Positions 1-11,844 are shown, counted from the first letter of the stretch. The stretch: 64,000 bases of DNA from Lepiota brunneoincarnata (GCA_023014365.1 JAEBUN010000006.1:992001-1056000), one strand, 5' to 3'. The notes: a model not told the origin generated them from the letters alone. Made by a program: numbers and translations.

Positions 1-819
1 AGCATGGACCTTTTTTCTTTCCTTTTCCTTTTGGCTTTCCACTCCCATTGCTACCCTCAGCTACCAAAGCATCATCCTGCTCGGATTTGGCATTGCTGAC
101 CCTGGATTGCTCAGGGTGGCCTTGGTCCCATTCATCGCTGATCAGTATGATTAGGATTTTGGGCTCAATGGTGTAATGGAGGGAACTGTGAAGTCGGGCA
201 GCAGAGAGCTGGTTGGCAGCATACATTGATAGCCAGCGAGGTAGGGATTGGAGTATAGCACTTCTGTAGTTGTCGTCACTAATTGTGACACCCACAGCAC
301 CTAATTCGGCCTTTCGAGATTGGATCTCATTCAGGAACAAATGTATGTCACCCCTGGTCAGGACATTTCATGGTCATAAACTTGTGATGGAGCCGTGCTT
401 GCGAAAATGCACTTTTGTAAGTGTATTCTTGTGTTATGGCATCCCACATCGCTTTGACTGCATGGTGTCCAGCTGTGACCATTAGTGTGGAGTCTGGGAG
501 GCATTGGGCAAGCAAGAAGCAAGCAATATTCTCGTTTCTTTGCCATGCCTCAATTGTCTTGGCAGTGATGACAGGGGCAGTAGGTACTGTGGTAGGGGCA
601 GGTGCTGGTGTAGCAGCAGCCTGGGGAGTAGTGGTGGAAGGAGTGATAGTTGTTTGAGGGGTTGGGAGTATGGGACATGGCGTGCTGCCGTCGAAATGGC
701 CCCTACAGCCCTTTGCCTTGGATCACAGTCTGCAAACATAGCAAGAAGATCGCCCAGTTTCCTCTGGACACATCCAACTTCGGCACCAACATGGGGAGTA
801 CATCATTTATGGTAGACAT
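1..819 (-). pseudogene. Copia-2 gag (decayed)
   Basis: Degenerate Gag of the Ty1/Copia UBN2/DUF4219 type. The start codon at 817-819 opens MSTINDVLPMLVPKLD, matching Copia-1 MSTVNDMLPTSVPKLD. The frame is then broken by stops and shifts, but stretches such as YTYKSAFSQARL survive. The sequence near position 1 matches the basic stretch just before the CCHC knuckle of Copia-1. Compared with Copia-1, changes are mostly CG to TG or CA. Non-functional. Confidence 0.8.
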
Positions 820-867
820 TGCCACAATATATCTGTAGGTTTGATTGTCTTAGTAGTGCAACAGGTT

Positions 868-880
868 GGGGCCCATAACC
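868..880 (-). promoter_or_regulatory. Copia-2 primer-binding site (initiator tRNA anticodon-arm type)
   Basis: GGGGCCCATAACC on the plus strand lies flush against the 5' LTR. It reads like the anticodon arm of eukaryotic initiator tRNA-Met, so the minus-strand element RNA would pair with an internal part of that tRNA, as in Drosophila copia. The site is identical in Copia-1 (63967-63979). Confidence 0.7.
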
Positions 881-1219
881 TGTAGAACAATGTAAGATAT
901 ACTACAAACAAGTTAGTACAGTAATTAGTGGTATGAATAAAGTACTTACTTCAGTTGTGACGTGCGAGCTGAAGTGCAACTACATAATGTTTGCTATTTA
1001 TAAAATACTATGGTACATGTGCTTGTCCGAAGACAATAAGCACAATATCATGTAGATAACAGACAGAGGAAGAATGGTAAAGGCATAGTAGAAGTGGTAC
1101 AAACTGGTAGAGACCATGCAAAAGCAATGGAGTGCGGGAGATGGGACAATAGCGGAGGGCGCGAAAGGAACGCCAGCGAAACAGAGATCAGAACTTGGCA
1201 TGCATTTGTGAGCCCAACA
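881..1219 (-). repeat. Copia-2 5' LTR
   Basis: A 339 bp LTR beginning TGTAGAAC and ending CCAACA on the plus strand; same length as the Copia-1 LTR at 59204-59542 and clearly homologous along its whole length. Its right edge abuts the Gypsy A integrase frame. Confidence 0.88.
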
Positions 1220-2043
1220 ATCTTGTCAGGTAATCCAAATCTAGTGAAGACTTTTTCTATTAATAGTTGTCCAATGTCATCAGTGTTTGATCTATCTGAG
1301 GTTGGGATGAAAATTACCCCCTTTGTAAGGCTGTGGTCCACCACAGACAATATCGCATTATGACCAGTGCTAGGTGGTAGACTGGTGATAAAATCCCATG
1401 AGATTTGAGCAAATGGGTGCTTGGAAGATGATGGTGGGATTGGTTGAGTTGGTGTGTGATCCGGTCTGTGTATGATTTTGTGTTGCTGACACTCTGGACA
1501 GCCTTTGATGTAGTTCTTTATGAACATTGACATTCCTGGCCAATATACTTCTTTCTTGGCTAGGTGGTATGTTTCCTGTTCTCCAGGGTGGCCATGTTTA
1601 GGGTGGTTGTGGTATCTTGCAATGACATCACGTCTGAGTTGGAGGTCTTCTGGAATGATGACACATTCTTGGAACGTGAGGAGTTGACCATTTGAGGTCA
1701 GGACTGTTCCAAAGGCTTTATCAGCGGCATTAGGGTGGGTTTCTTTTAGGAGTTTGAATGCTTCAGTGGTTCTAGCGTCGTATTTGGGTGATTCCGTGAT
1801 TCATTCTTGGAGTTTCATATCAACAGTGGTGATAAAGAGGTGTTCTGGAAGTACTGTGATCAGGTTTTGATCTTCTATGTCAGCGGCGGTGACAAAGAGG
1901 TTGTTTGGAAGCATGGTGACATCTTCATTATCATTATCCTCATCAGGGATGTGGTCTGGACATCTTGATAGAGTGTCTGGTGCAGGGATCTTTGATCCTG
2001 GGACGTGTTCTAATTTGAAGTTGTAATCGGCAAGGGTCTGGAC
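1220..2043 (-). pseudogene. Gypsy A integrase N-terminal part and RNase H tail
   Basis: The minus-strand frame contains the zinc-binding HHCC region ending GCPECQQHK, then the first catalytic Asp in ISWDFITSLPP and the text down to FGLPDKI, where Copia-2 interrupts just before the second catalytic Asp. Upstream (1800-2043) it carries the RNase H-integrase linker VPGSKIPAPDTLSR. Aligns with residues about 650-915 of the element C pol. Stops, for example near 1800, make it inactive. Confidence 0.85.
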
Positions 2044-2365
2044 TGTAAGGGGATGGGCATCGTGCCCCCCCTTACACAAGGTACGTCTAGGGACTTGTGG
2101 TTGGACGTCCAGGCTTGGCCTTCTTAGCCGATGCCTGATGCCCGAGCCCAGTCTTGGCCTTTGGCCACCCCCATCCCCAAGCCCGATCCACAGACAACTT
2201 TATCAGTTGTTTGTATATTGTTTGTGTGTGTTATTTCTGGTAGCTATTGTAGTGTTTAGTTGCCCGGTCTGTGCGCAGACCGCTATGTATATATGTAGCA
2301 TGGGTGGCAATTGTAATCACCACCTGAATATCAATTTGGTTCCGGTGCTCTTTACTCCCCTAACA
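2044..2365 (+). repeat. Solo LTR of element J (J1)
   Basis: A 322 bp TG...CA unit beginning TGTAAGGGGA and ending CCCCTAACA. It is the reverse complement of the J LTRs at 43373-43713 and 53237-53577. It is flanked by a perfect 5 bp target duplication TGGAC (2039-2043 and 2366-2370) and interrupts the RNase H region of Gypsy A. Confidence 0.88.
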
Positions 2366-3640
2366 TGGACCCATTATGCTTGTTGGCGGTTGATTTTCTG
2401 GGGTTTATGCCAGTATGTGAGATTCTGGTGGTCCGTTCTGATGCGGACAGTATGGGGGCTGCCAAGGAGGTAGTGGTGCCCATTCTTCGAGGGCTCGGAT
2501 AATTGCGAGGAGTTCCCTGTCATAGATATTGTAATTGCGTTCCACTGGTCTGAACATTTTTGAATAGAATGATACAGGTTTCTGTATTCCGTTGATGTTG
2601 TATTGGTACAGGACAGCTCCTGATGCAAATTTGGAAGCATTGGCTTCTATTTCGAAGGGTTTTGTGGAGTTGGGCATGAGGAGTACCGGTTCTTTTAAGA
2701 ATTCATTTTTGAGCATTTTGAACACTTTTTGTTGTTCTTCTTTCCATTCACATTTGTTCGATTTGGATAGGAGTTGGTTAAGGGGTTTGGTGTGGTGGGA
2801 GTAACTGCGGATGAACTTCTGGTAGAAGTTACAGAATCCGATGAATTTCTGAATATGTCAGACTGTTTTTGGCACTGGCCAGTCTTCTATTCCCTTGAGT
2901 TTTCCAGGATCCATTTTGATCTCATCTGGCATGATGATCATGCTGAGATATTCGAGTCATTGTTTGTTGAACTTGCATTTCTCCGTTTTGAGGTAGAGGT
3001 CATTTTCCTGCAGGATCTGCAGTACTTTTTCCGTAAGTTGGTTGGTTTCTTCCTGAGTTTTACCATAGATTAGGATATCATCCATATAGATGATAATTCC
3101 TCCTTTCTCCATTATCTTGGAGAATAGCGTGTCCATCATGTGCTGGAACATCGTGGGACTGTTGCAAAGTCCAAAAAACATGACAGTCGGTTTGAAAAGA
3201 CCCATAGGAGTCTTGAACACTGCTTTCCATTGATCACCATCTTTGATTCTAACGTTATTGTATCCTAGGCAGACGTCAAGCTTAGTGAAATACTTAGCTC
3301 CTTTGAGTTTATCCATGATAGAGGAAATCATGGGGATTAGGTAGGCATTTTTGACTGTGTGATTGTTTAGATAACAATAGTCTTGGTAGGGTCAGAGGTC
3401 TCCTCCTTTCTTGGCAACAAAGAAGAAGGGTGATGCCATAGGGGATTTTGAGGGGCGGATGTATCCTTTTTGGAGGTTTTCGTTTATGAATTCTCTTAGT
3501 GCTTTTTCTTTGGCAGGTGCCACTTGATAAGGTTTCATCAATTTTGCTTCAAATGTTGGTTTTAGTTCGATTTTGTGATCAAACGTTCTTGGTGGTGGGA
3601 ATCATTCAAATGCTTTCTTGTTGAATATTTTAGCCCATCA
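2366..3640 (-). pseudogene. Gypsy A reverse transcriptase / RNase H
   Basis: Minus-strand RT core with [19 protein letters not shown], the catalytic YMDDILIYG motif and the following thumb/connection. RNase H begins at [10 protein letters not shown] (catalytic Asp replaced by Asn; element C has FEIEADASKF) and continues to [19 protein letters not shown]. Several stops and shifts divide it into short frames, so it is dead. Element C supplies the intact equivalent at pol residues about 230-660. Confidence 0.88.
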
Positions 3641-4176
3641 GGCAAATCTCTGAGGGATCTCGGGTGGTTCCTTGTTTGATTCCAGTCTTTTTCCTTTTTG
3701 GTTTGTCGATTTTGTCAGGTTGTGTTGCTTGTTGTGGAGTGTTGTGGTATGTGTCACTTTGGTGTTTACTTCTAATGGGGTTAGAAGCATTGGGTTCATT
3801 TCTCTTTCTAAAGAGAAGGTATCGAGGTCAATGTTTGACAGGTTGACGTATTCTTCGGGGTTTTCCTCGGGTTGAGAGGTTTTTCCAGCCATTAGGTCCA
3901 TGGCAATGGAGTTGAGTTTGACAGGTTGTTGTAGGGTTCTGAGGAGTTTGGAAAAGTCTTGGTGATCAATTTGGGGTTTCCAAGAGAATGTCTTGGTTTT
4001 CCAGTTGATGTCGGGATTGTATTGTTCCAACCAGGGAAATCCAATAATGAGATCCTTCTTACCAGTGTTTGTGACATACGCTTCTAGCATGCAATCTCTT
4101 CCATTGATGATGGTCTTGATTTTGATGTATTCATGGATCTTGCCATGTTGATTGTCAGTTCTGTCAACGTTGCTGA
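3640..4176 (-). pseudogene. Gypsy A protease to RT linker
   Basis: The frame around 3638-4198 aligns with element C pol residues about 40-225: GKIHEYIKIKTIINGRDCML, then DLIIGFPWLEQYNPDINWK, then the Pro/Glu-rich linker. It is cut at 4172-4176 (target duplication GCTGA) by element B. The catalytic DSGAQ segment lies beyond B near 11760-11790. Confidence 0.85.
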
Positions 4177-4637
4177 TGTAAGGGGACACTCCAGACACCT
4201 CAGCAACACCTCCATTAACCCTATCGACACCCCTGTACCCTCCAACGCATTATATATCCCTCCCTTCAAATGCTCACACTGCAAACACAGCCAGAATACT
4301 CCATACACTCCCTCACTGTCCAGATAAAACCCTCCCTTATTTCCTCTCATTCCTACAGACTCTAGACTGTCATATTCACATCCCACATTTGTTTCAACCA
4401 CACCAGGCCTTGTGCAACCTAGAGACACCACAGCTAGGCCTGGTTCAATTTATATTGATTATATAAGTTAGGTATATACATAGTTTTCACCTGCAGGGGT
4501 TTCCTCATCCTATTCTCTTAGGATTTCCCTGCAGGTATGTGTCCTGTACATAACTCATAGTTTAATATCACTTAGGATTTCCCTGCAGTTGTTTCAGCTC
4601 CCCCTGAGCTGTCAAGGCCTCCCAGGCTGCCCTAACA
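4177..4637 (+). repeat. Gypsy B 5' LTR
   Basis: 461 bp, TGTAAGGGGACACTCC...GCCCTAACA, near-identical to 11220-11682. It holds TATA-like TATATA at 4473. Confidence 0.93.
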
Positions 4638-4649
4638 GAAGAATAGGAT
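4473..4649 (+). promoter_or_regulatory. Gypsy B TATA box, predicted transcript start and self-primer site
   Basis: TATATACA at 4473 lies 34 nt upstream of ATCCTATTCT (4507-4516), which is exactly complementary to AGAATAGGAT (4640-4649), two bases inside the 5' LTR end. This is the Tf1-type layout in which the first bases of the RNA fold back on the primer site. Inference from complementarity and spacing. Confidence 0.65.
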
Positions 4650-4770
4650 CCCCGGAGAGACCAGTCTTGTGTCTATAGGCCCTACCGTGTCCGGAATGCG
4701 TTCTACGACCCAGTAGCAACCTATCCCCCCAATACTCCTCTCTCTCACCAACCTACCTTGTCCCACACTC

Positions 4771-5975
4771 ATGTCACAGCAAAATGCGCCAGAAAACAGG
4801 CCTTCGGACCCATTGGCTATGATTGCTCAGCTCCAACAGGATGTGGCATCCGTAATGACCAGGCAGGCCGACTCCGAACTGGCCCTCACAGAGGTCATCC
4901 AGTCAATTCAAACCACACTCCAAGAACTTTCCCAACATCCCAAAACCCCAAATCCCCCCAACACCATCCCACCTGTCTCTAACTCTCCCCCTTCTTCTAC
5001 TCAACATCCCCATTCCTCAAAGGCTAAGCCGGCGACTCCACCAGACTTCTCCAGGGACCAGACACGTGGAAGAGCGTTCTTAAACTCATGTAACACCTAC
5101 CTGCAACTCTGCCCCACACATTTTTCATCAGACCAACAGAAGATACTCTGGGCCATGTCTTTTATGAAGGAGGGGCACGCCGCTAAGTGGACAGACCAAA
5201 TTTTCCGATGGGAAGAGAGGAATCAAGGGGCAGAAAGATTTTTAGACTGGGAGGACTTCCAGGACAAGTTCCGTAAGCACTTCCTCCCCGTAGACTCTGA
5301 GGTGGCTGCTGTCAATCACTTGGAAGGCACAGAGTACTTCCAGTGAAACAGGAGCGTCGAGGACTACCTGGACGAATTCCTGGAGCTTATTTTCGGACTC
5401 CGGATACCAAGATGACAAGACCATCATCATCAAATTCCGTCGAGGTCTCCGGCCGGCGATCCAAACTGCCGTAGCCATGATGACAGCTAATTGCCCCTCG
5501 GATTACGCTCCGGAGGCTTGGTACAAGGCAGCGCAACTCATAGACCAAAACTGAGCTGCGAACGAAGCTTTCCAAGCCCTCGGACAGACTCAGATACCCC
5601 CGGCCAAGCCCCCCGCCCATTCCTATCGCCTCATGCCTCTCCCTACAGCCACACCCGCTGCGTTGCCATCAACTCCCCCCCCCGCCAATTCGCTCTTTTG
5701 CCCATGTCACTCCTATGCCGGCAAAGCCGGTCCCGATGGATATTGATGCAACTAGGAAGACTTCGGCAACTCCGGTGCTGTGTTATAGATGCCACCAACC
5801 AGGCCACGTCAAATCCAAATGCCCCATGCGTTTTGACGTTTGCTATCTGGATGTCGAGGAGAAAGAGGCCTTAATTCAAAAGTTGCTGGCTGATAAGGAT
5901 GCCGTGGAAGCTCAGGAGTTGTCAGAGCAGTTAGGGAGTGAGGAGGATACGGATTTTGTCTCGAGCAGTTGGTGA
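4771..5975 (+). pseudogene. Gypsy B gag
   Basis: ATG at 4771 begins MSQQNAPENRPSDPLAMIAQ. A Pro-rich stretch precedes a retrotransposon-gag core (DFSRDQTRGRAFLNSCNTYL ... WEDFQDKFRKHFLP). An in-frame TGA at about 5344 and a frameshift near 5400 break the frame; the same protein resumes in another frame to the CCHC knuckle CYRCHQPGHVKSKC (about 5780-5825) and an acidic tail ending at 5975. The product would be the RNA-packaging capsid protein, but this copy is inactive. Confidence 0.82.
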
Positions 5976-6199
5976 ACTGTGTGCCCCGACCGCCTACAGG
6001 GAGTAGGTACAGTGTATTACCCCTAGACCCAATAGACGACACTGTTCCTACCCGGAATTCGATCCCTGTACAAGCCACACCCCCTATAAGACCTCCTCTG
6101 TTAAAGAGGCTGAGATGGCCGAAATGGGAACAACGTCTACCCCCTATATTCAAGATAGCTTCCTGCGGAGTCTCAGGCGGTCTCTTCATCTGACCGTGG

Positions 6200-7842
6200 A
6201 ACTGGAGATGACGGACATGTCCGAAAGGAAGGTCACCCAAGCCCTCCTGGATAGCGGGGCGAACCAGTTGTTTCGTCAACCGTGATTTCGTGCGGAAGAA
6301 CCAGTCTCAACACTCGCCCCCTCTCCCGACCCATCCCGGTCTTCAATGTTGATGGCACCGAAAACGAAGCTGGCTCAATTACCAAAGTCCTAGACGTCAC
6401 CCTTCACTATAAGTCCCATTCGGAGCGTACTGCCCTTGCTGTCACTTCCCTCAGAAGGCAAGACCTATTGTTAGGCTTTTCATGGTTAAGGGAGCACAAC
6501 CCTGAAGTAGATTGGCAAACGGGTGAAGTCCATATGACTTGCTGCCCAGACAGATGTTGTACGCTCTGTAAGGAACAACTAAAGACTGAACAGAAGGTCC
6601 AAAGGGCTGAGCTTAGAGCGACCTCTATGTGTTCGGAAGGCCCCCATCCACTCTGGGACAATGATTGGGAAGATGTCTGAGAAATCCTGGGTCTCCAACC
6701 GAAATCCACACCAGGGACGTCAGATGGCGAACGCATTTGGGCCACAGTCCTCTACCCAGACCCCCAGTTCATCCGAACAACTGGTACTACTTCTCAGAGG
6801 CTCGCCGAAGCCTTCCATCGCAACTCACAATCGTCTCAAACGTCCCCTAGACCGTCTGGCTCCCTAGGCTTGATCCCCGAACACCTCTGTGATTTCTCTG
6901 TGGTATTTGAAAAGGAATCTTTCGATTCTCTTCCGGAGCAGAGGCCCTGGGACCATGCCATTGAACTCACTCCGGGAGCAACGCCGGTCGGCTGTAAGGT
7001 ATACCCCTTAGCCCCCTCCGAGCAGTCAGAGCTCGACTCCTTCATACAGGAGAACCTAACTTTGGGAAGGATTCGTGCTTCCAAATCCCCGATGGCTTCT
7101 CCGGTATTCTTCATCAAGAAGAAGAATGGTTCGCTCCGGCTAGTCCAGGATTACCGAGCCCTTAATGCGATCACAGTGAAGAATAAATACCCACTCCTGC
7201 TCATCTCTGAGCTCGTCAACCAGCTCCAGGGGGCTAGATACTTCACTAAACTTGATGTCCGATGGGGTTTCAATAATGTGCGCATTAAACCCAGAGACAA
7301 GTGGAAGGCAGCATTCTGTACCAACTGAGGCCTCTTCGAGCCCCTGGTGATGTTCTTTGGACTCACCAATAGCCCAGCCACTTTCCAAACGATGATGAAC
7401 CATATTTTCAGGGATCTCATCGCAGAGGGAGTCATTGTGGTGTACTTAGATGATATTCTTATCTTCACGAAGACCATAGAGGAGCACAGGGAAGTCACCC
7501 GCCGGGTGTTAGAGATACTTTGCCACCATAAACTCTACCTCCAGCCGGAGAAGTGTGGGTTTGAGAGAACGAGAGTGGAATACCTGGGGCTTATCATTTC
7601 GGAAGATAAGGTAGAGATGGACCCGGTGAAGGTCGCCAGAGTACAGGAATGGCTGGAACCCACAGACAAACGAGAGGTCCAAGTGTTCCTGGGCTTTGTG
7701 AATTTCTACAGACAATTTGTCCAAGACTTCTCACATCATGCCCACCCCCTGTTCGATCTCACCAAGTCTGACTCTCCTTGGCAGTGGGGGGAACCGGAAC
7801 GTGACACTTTCACTACCCTTAAGAGACTGATCACGTCTGCGC
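6200..7842 (+). pseudogene. Gypsy B protease and reverse transcriptase (N-terminal pol)
   Basis: The aspartic protease motif LLDSGANQL is at about 6245, followed by a shift or stop, then the flap region LLLGFSWLREHNPEVDWQ. RT begins near 6870, with SPMASPVFFIKKKNGSLRL and FTKLDVRWGFNNVRI. A TGA at 7327 replaces a sense codon (usually Arg or Tyr) before GLFEPLVMFFGLTNSPATF. YLDDILIFTK is the catalytic box (about 7443). The frame is open up to solo LTR K1, which enters at a GCG Ala codon. Confidence 0.87.
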
Positions 7843-9153
7843 TGAAAAGGTAGAAACTTTCGTAGGTTTTAATATAGATAGGGGGCTTCGTTTTCACTAA
7901 GCTTAGCCACTATTCGATAAGCTTAAGCTAATACAAGTGGAATGAGATAGATAATGAACAGTTTCGTCTTTTAGGGTGTTCTGGGGGTGCGTTCTGACAG
8001 CGAAATTCAAGAGAGTAGTGTTTTTAGAGGTTAACGAACAGCCGTTGAAGTTATCTTAGCCGTACAGGTGCAACAATGAAAGGACAATCCCTGTCAATTC
8101 AAAGCGCTGGGTCTCTGGTCTCTGGTCTCTGGTCTCTGGTCTCTGAACTCTGGTCTCTGTCTCTGTCTCTGTCTCTAGCACTCTGGAACTCTAAACTCTG
8201 AACTCTGGTCTCTGTCTCTGTCCCTGGGTTGGTCGACGACCGAAGAAATCACACTTAACGACGCACACTAAATAGCCCTCTGAAACCGTTCTTGATCACG
8301 GCTCGCAGACTTGCGTGTGGAAGCGGGGGTGAGACCTCTTTCTTCTCCACGAACAAGTGCGACCGTATTTATATTGTTTAGATACATACGAGAGATAGTA
8401 AATATGAAATAGAAAACAATAAGCTTAATTGTTACAGGCACTGTAGAACATTTTGGAAGGTTCAGCAGCATTTCTACCTCACCCTGGGTTATGGGTTTTT
8501 CTCTGATTAACGAATGGCAATCCAGCCAGACGTGCTCCGTGCTCGACTGCATTATTCTGCATCCACGTGAGCGCGTTAAGTTTCCGGATCAATTATGATC
8601 GGAATGTATAGCGGATGGACAATCCCTTGATCTGTTGTAATTAATCTCAGTTAAGCAGAATGCCGAAGTGCCGGGACCCACAAAGCACTCGTTAATTAGG
8701 AGTCTTTGATGTTTCTAGGGTTTTGGGCATCGGGTATTGCCTCCCGAACGTTGGACGTTCCGTTCCGTGGTCCGGTCATCATTATTGAACTCGCTATAGA
8801 CGTAATACGCCTGCGACAGCCGCTAGGTACATTCTTTTATGTTCAAACGCATTCGGGTTCATCAGAAAACTGCTCGTAAGGTCCCTGGATGCGACCGGGG
8901 TATACTCGATAGGCTATGTAGAGTCCTGAATCCCTCTGGAGAGCGTTCTGATAGCTTGGTTCACTAAGCTTAGTGATAATGAGCTGGTTTGAACACTTCC
9001 GAGGCTCGAATATCCTCAGTTCGGTCGAACTGGCTACTACGGGATATAGTACCAATCCTCTATAGAGTTCTTTAATGATATAGCCAATGATTCTATGTAG
9101 AGAATCGTTCCGGAGTACAGGAATTCATGTATAGGCATGAAATCGGCGTATCA
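7843..9153. repeat. Solo LTR K1 (1.31 kb) inside Gypsy B pol
   Basis: 1311 bp TG...CA unit (TGAAAAGG...CGTATCA) with a 4 bp target duplication GCGC (7839-7842, 9154-9157). Removing it and one GCGC restores the frame ITSAPVLASLD of Gypsy B, which proves the boundaries. A second copy lies inverted at 32136-33438. There is no coding frame of note. It contains a TCTCTGG-type tandem repeat and copies of the palindrome CTAAGCTTAG. No internal element body is present, so it is called a solo LTR; the parent family is not in the window. Confidence 0.82.
8108..8228 (+). repeat. TCTCTGG / TCTCTG minisatellite in K1
   Basis: Tandem array of CTGGTCT and CTGTCT units with an interposed AACTCTG variant. 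The counterpart in K2 is at about 33060-33172 with different unit numbers, so it is a variable-length repeat carried by the LTR. Confidence 0.85.
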
Positions 9154-11112
9154 GCGCCCGTTCTTGCCTCCCTGGACACCTCCTTACCCTTCCTGAGTAG
9201 AAGCAGATAGTTCTGACTTTGCCACAGGAGCGGTACTCTCCCAACAATCGGAGGAAGGCAAATGGCACCCCATAGCATTCTACTCCAAATCCCTGGACCA
9301 AGCACAGCGAAACTACGAGATCCATGACAAGGAGATGTTGGCTGATCATCTGGGCACTTGAAGAGTGGCGGCATTTCTTAGAAGGAGCCCCCCATACCGT
9401 AGAAATCTGGTCGGATCACTGTAACCTGGAGTACTTCATGACAGCAAAGAAACTCAATCGTCGCCAAGCTCGCTGGTCTCTTACTCTGGCTTGCTTTGAC
9501 TTCGAACTTCATCACAGACCCTGGTAGATCAATGGGGAAGGTGGACGCCCTATCCTGGCAGGCAGACCACGGCTCTGGAGCTCACAACAACGAGGACATT
9601 GTTCTCTTAACCAGGGAGAAGTTCGCCATCCGGGCCCTCAAGGGAATTCAAGTCACCGGTGAAGAACAAACCCTCCTACGGGACATCCGAGCAGGGAATC
9701 ATTCTGAAGCTGCCAAAGAGGCAGTGGCAACGGCGGCTCGTAGGCTCAAGGAGTCCTCCTCCCGAACTGTGCACTCTTCCAAGTGGTCAAAGGTGGACGG
9801 GCTACTCTTATTCCAAGGCAGGATCTATGTCCTGGACAGCAGTGACCTCCGATGCCGCATTGTGGCTCTCTGCCATGATTCTCCGGTCGGAGGACATGCA
9901 GGTCGCTGGAAGACACTCGAACTGGTCTCCCGGAACTACTGGTGGCCGCAGATGTCCCACTTCGTCGGTCAGTACATCTCCACTTGCGACCTGTGCCTTC
10001 GAGTGAAACCCCACCGTCACCTCCCGACCGGAGAACTCCACCCCCTGCCCATCCCCGAGTCCTGTTGGGACACCATCAGCGTAGACTTCATTGTAGAGCT
10101 CCCCCCTTCAGCAGGGTATGATTCCATGATGACAGTGGTCGATTCGGCCTCTAAACGAGCCCATTTCACCCCTACCTACACCACAGTGACCGCAGAAGGA
10201 GCCGCGCAACTGTTCTTACACAACGTATGGAAACTGCACGGACTCCCCAAACAGGTAGTGTCAGACCGAGGCCCCCAGTTCGTCGCGGAATTCACGAAGG
10301 AACTTTACCAGAAGCTAGGAATTAAAGTAGCGAGCACAACCGCGTGGCACCCCCAAGCGGATGGTCAAACTGAAAGGGTTAATCAGGAGTTAGACCAATA
10401 CCTTCGAATCTTCGTCAACGAGAGGCAAGATGACTGGTTAGACCTCCTCCCCCTGGCCGAGTTTCAACACAACAACCATATCCATGCCTCAACCCAACAC
10501 TCCCCCTTTCTCCTTGACACCGGTAGACACCCCCGAATGGGTTTCGAACCTCATCAACGACCCTCACGCCTGGAAACCGTTAACGAATTCACAGACCGGA
10601 TGAAAGCGACACTAGAAGAAGCCAAGGCCGCCTTAGTATGTTCTAAGGATGAAATGGCAAGGTACTACAACCAACACTGCATCCCAGCCCCCGTCCTTAA
10701 ACCGGGAGACCGAGTCTACTTAGATGCAAGCAATATCCAAACCACCCGACCATCAAAGAAGTTATCTCACCTCAGACTCGGTCCCTATGAGGTAGAACGA
10801 TGAGCCAGTGCCAACGCCTATCGCCTGAAACTCCCTCGGTCCATGCGACACCTTCATCCAGTGTTCAACATTGTGAAACTCTCCCCCGTGCCAGACAACC
10901 CGTTCCCAACCCGGCGGCCGCCCCCACCACCGGATCTGGTGGTCATTGATGATGAAAAGGAGTGGGAGGTAGAGGAGATTCTAGACAGCTGGCTGGTGTG
11001 ACAAAAACTCAAGTTTCTGATCAAGTGGAAGGGTTTCGGCCGTGAACACAACTCCTGGGAAGACTCCGCCAATGTACGCACCCTGGGACTTGTCAAAAAT
11101 TTCTACGAGTGA
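9154..11112 (+). pseudogene. Gypsy B RNase H, integrase and chromodomain (C-terminal pol)
   Basis: Continuation of pol after K1. RNase H text [20 protein letters not shown] is followed by the HHCC zinc region (HDSPVGGHAGRW ... CDLCLRVK). The integrase core follows, with Asp in ISVDFIVELPP, Asp in VSDRGPQFVAEF and Glu in GQTERVNQELDQYL. A TGA at 10801 (CGA-like position) and another at 10999 interrupt a C-terminal chromodomain (EWEVEEILDSW ... LKFLIKWKGFGREHNSWED). Chromodomains direct integration towards modified histones. This copy is inactive. Confidence 0.9.
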
Positions 11113-11219
11113 CATCCTGGGGCCCCACGCTTCATACGAGCTCTCCAGTTCGGTTCTATTCCATTCCAACCCATCCGAGCCATCACGTCAAGCCACCGCG
11201 ATCTAGAAGGGGGGGTGGA

Positions 11220-11682
11220 TGTAAGGGGACACTCCAGACACCTCAGCAACACCTCCATTAACCCTATCGACACCCCTGTACCCTCCAATGCATTATATAT
11301 CCCTCCCTTCAAACGCTCACACTGCAAACACAGCCAGAATACTCCATATACTCCCTCACTGTCCAGATAAAACCCTCCCTCATTTCCTCTCATTCCTACA
11401 GACTCTAGACTGTCATATTCACATCCCACATTTCGTTTCAACCACACCAGGCCTTGTGCAACCTAGAGACACCACAGCTAGGCCTGGTTCAATTTATATT
11501 GATTATATAAGTTAGGTATATACATAGTTTTCACCTGCAGGGGTTTCCTCATCCTATTCTCTTAGGATTTCCCTGCAGGTATGTGTCCTGTACATAACTC
11601 ATAGTTTAATATCACTTAGGATTTCCCTGCAGTTGTTTCAGCTCCCCCTGAGCTGTCAAGGCCTCCCAGGTTCGCCCTAACA
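11220..11682 (+). repeat. Gypsy B 3' LTR
   Basis: 463 bp partner of 4177-4637, ends TGTAAGGGG...GCCCTAACA, followed by target duplication GCTGA at 11683-11687. Confidence 0.93.
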
Positions 11683-11844
11683 GCTGAGGGGGATTGGTTG
11701 GTCCAGCTGTTTGGTTTGATAACCATGTTGTTCAACGACTTTGTGGGAGATAAAGTTCCCTTGGGCTCCTGAGTCTATCAGGGTGGTGATGGCCATAGGT
11801 TTTGATGTCCATTCACTCCAAATCTTGATGGGTAAGAAAAGGGA
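11683..11844 (-). pseudogene. Gypsy A protease active-site segment
   Basis: Resumption of Gypsy A after B. The minus-strand text matches element C around TALIDSGAQGNFI, so this piece holds the catalytic Asp-Ser-Gly region, in frame with the gag text upstream apart from a TGA near 11845. Confidence 0.78.

Larger units (their letters stand above)
1..1219 (-). mobile_element. Copia-2, truncated Ty1/Copia element (5' part)
   Basis: Left-hand piece of a minus-strand Copia element, cut by the window edge. It is collinear with 63061-64000 (Copia-1) but much more decayed. It shows the 5' LTR (881-1219), primer site and gag. The right end sits inside the integrase frame of Gypsy A, so it inserted into A; the other boundary and the target duplication lie outside the window. 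Confidence 0.85.
4177..11682 (+). mobile_element. Gypsy B, full-length chromodomain element (inactive)
   Basis: Complete LTR element with LTRs 4177-4637 and 11220-11682, flanked by perfect 5 bp duplications GCTGA (4172-4176, 11683-11687). A purine tract AAGGGGGGGTGGA precedes the 3' LTR. Order: gag, protease, RT, RNase H, integrase, chromodomain. Solo LTR K1 (7843-9153) splits RT from RNase H. The two LTRs differ at only a few positions, yet the coding part has several stops and shifts. Confidence 0.92.

Noticed and set aside
2138..2473. Plus-strand 111-codon frame with a membrane-like CVLFLVAIVVFSCPVC stretch
   Set aside because: Falls across the J1 solo LTR and the antisense of Gypsy A RNase H. 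A related frame (53395-53201) exists only because it is the same LTR.
8108..8228. Short regular repeats that might suggest a CRISPR array
   Set aside because: Units of 6-7 nt in direct tandem without spacers, in a eukaryotic LTR; a minisatellite.
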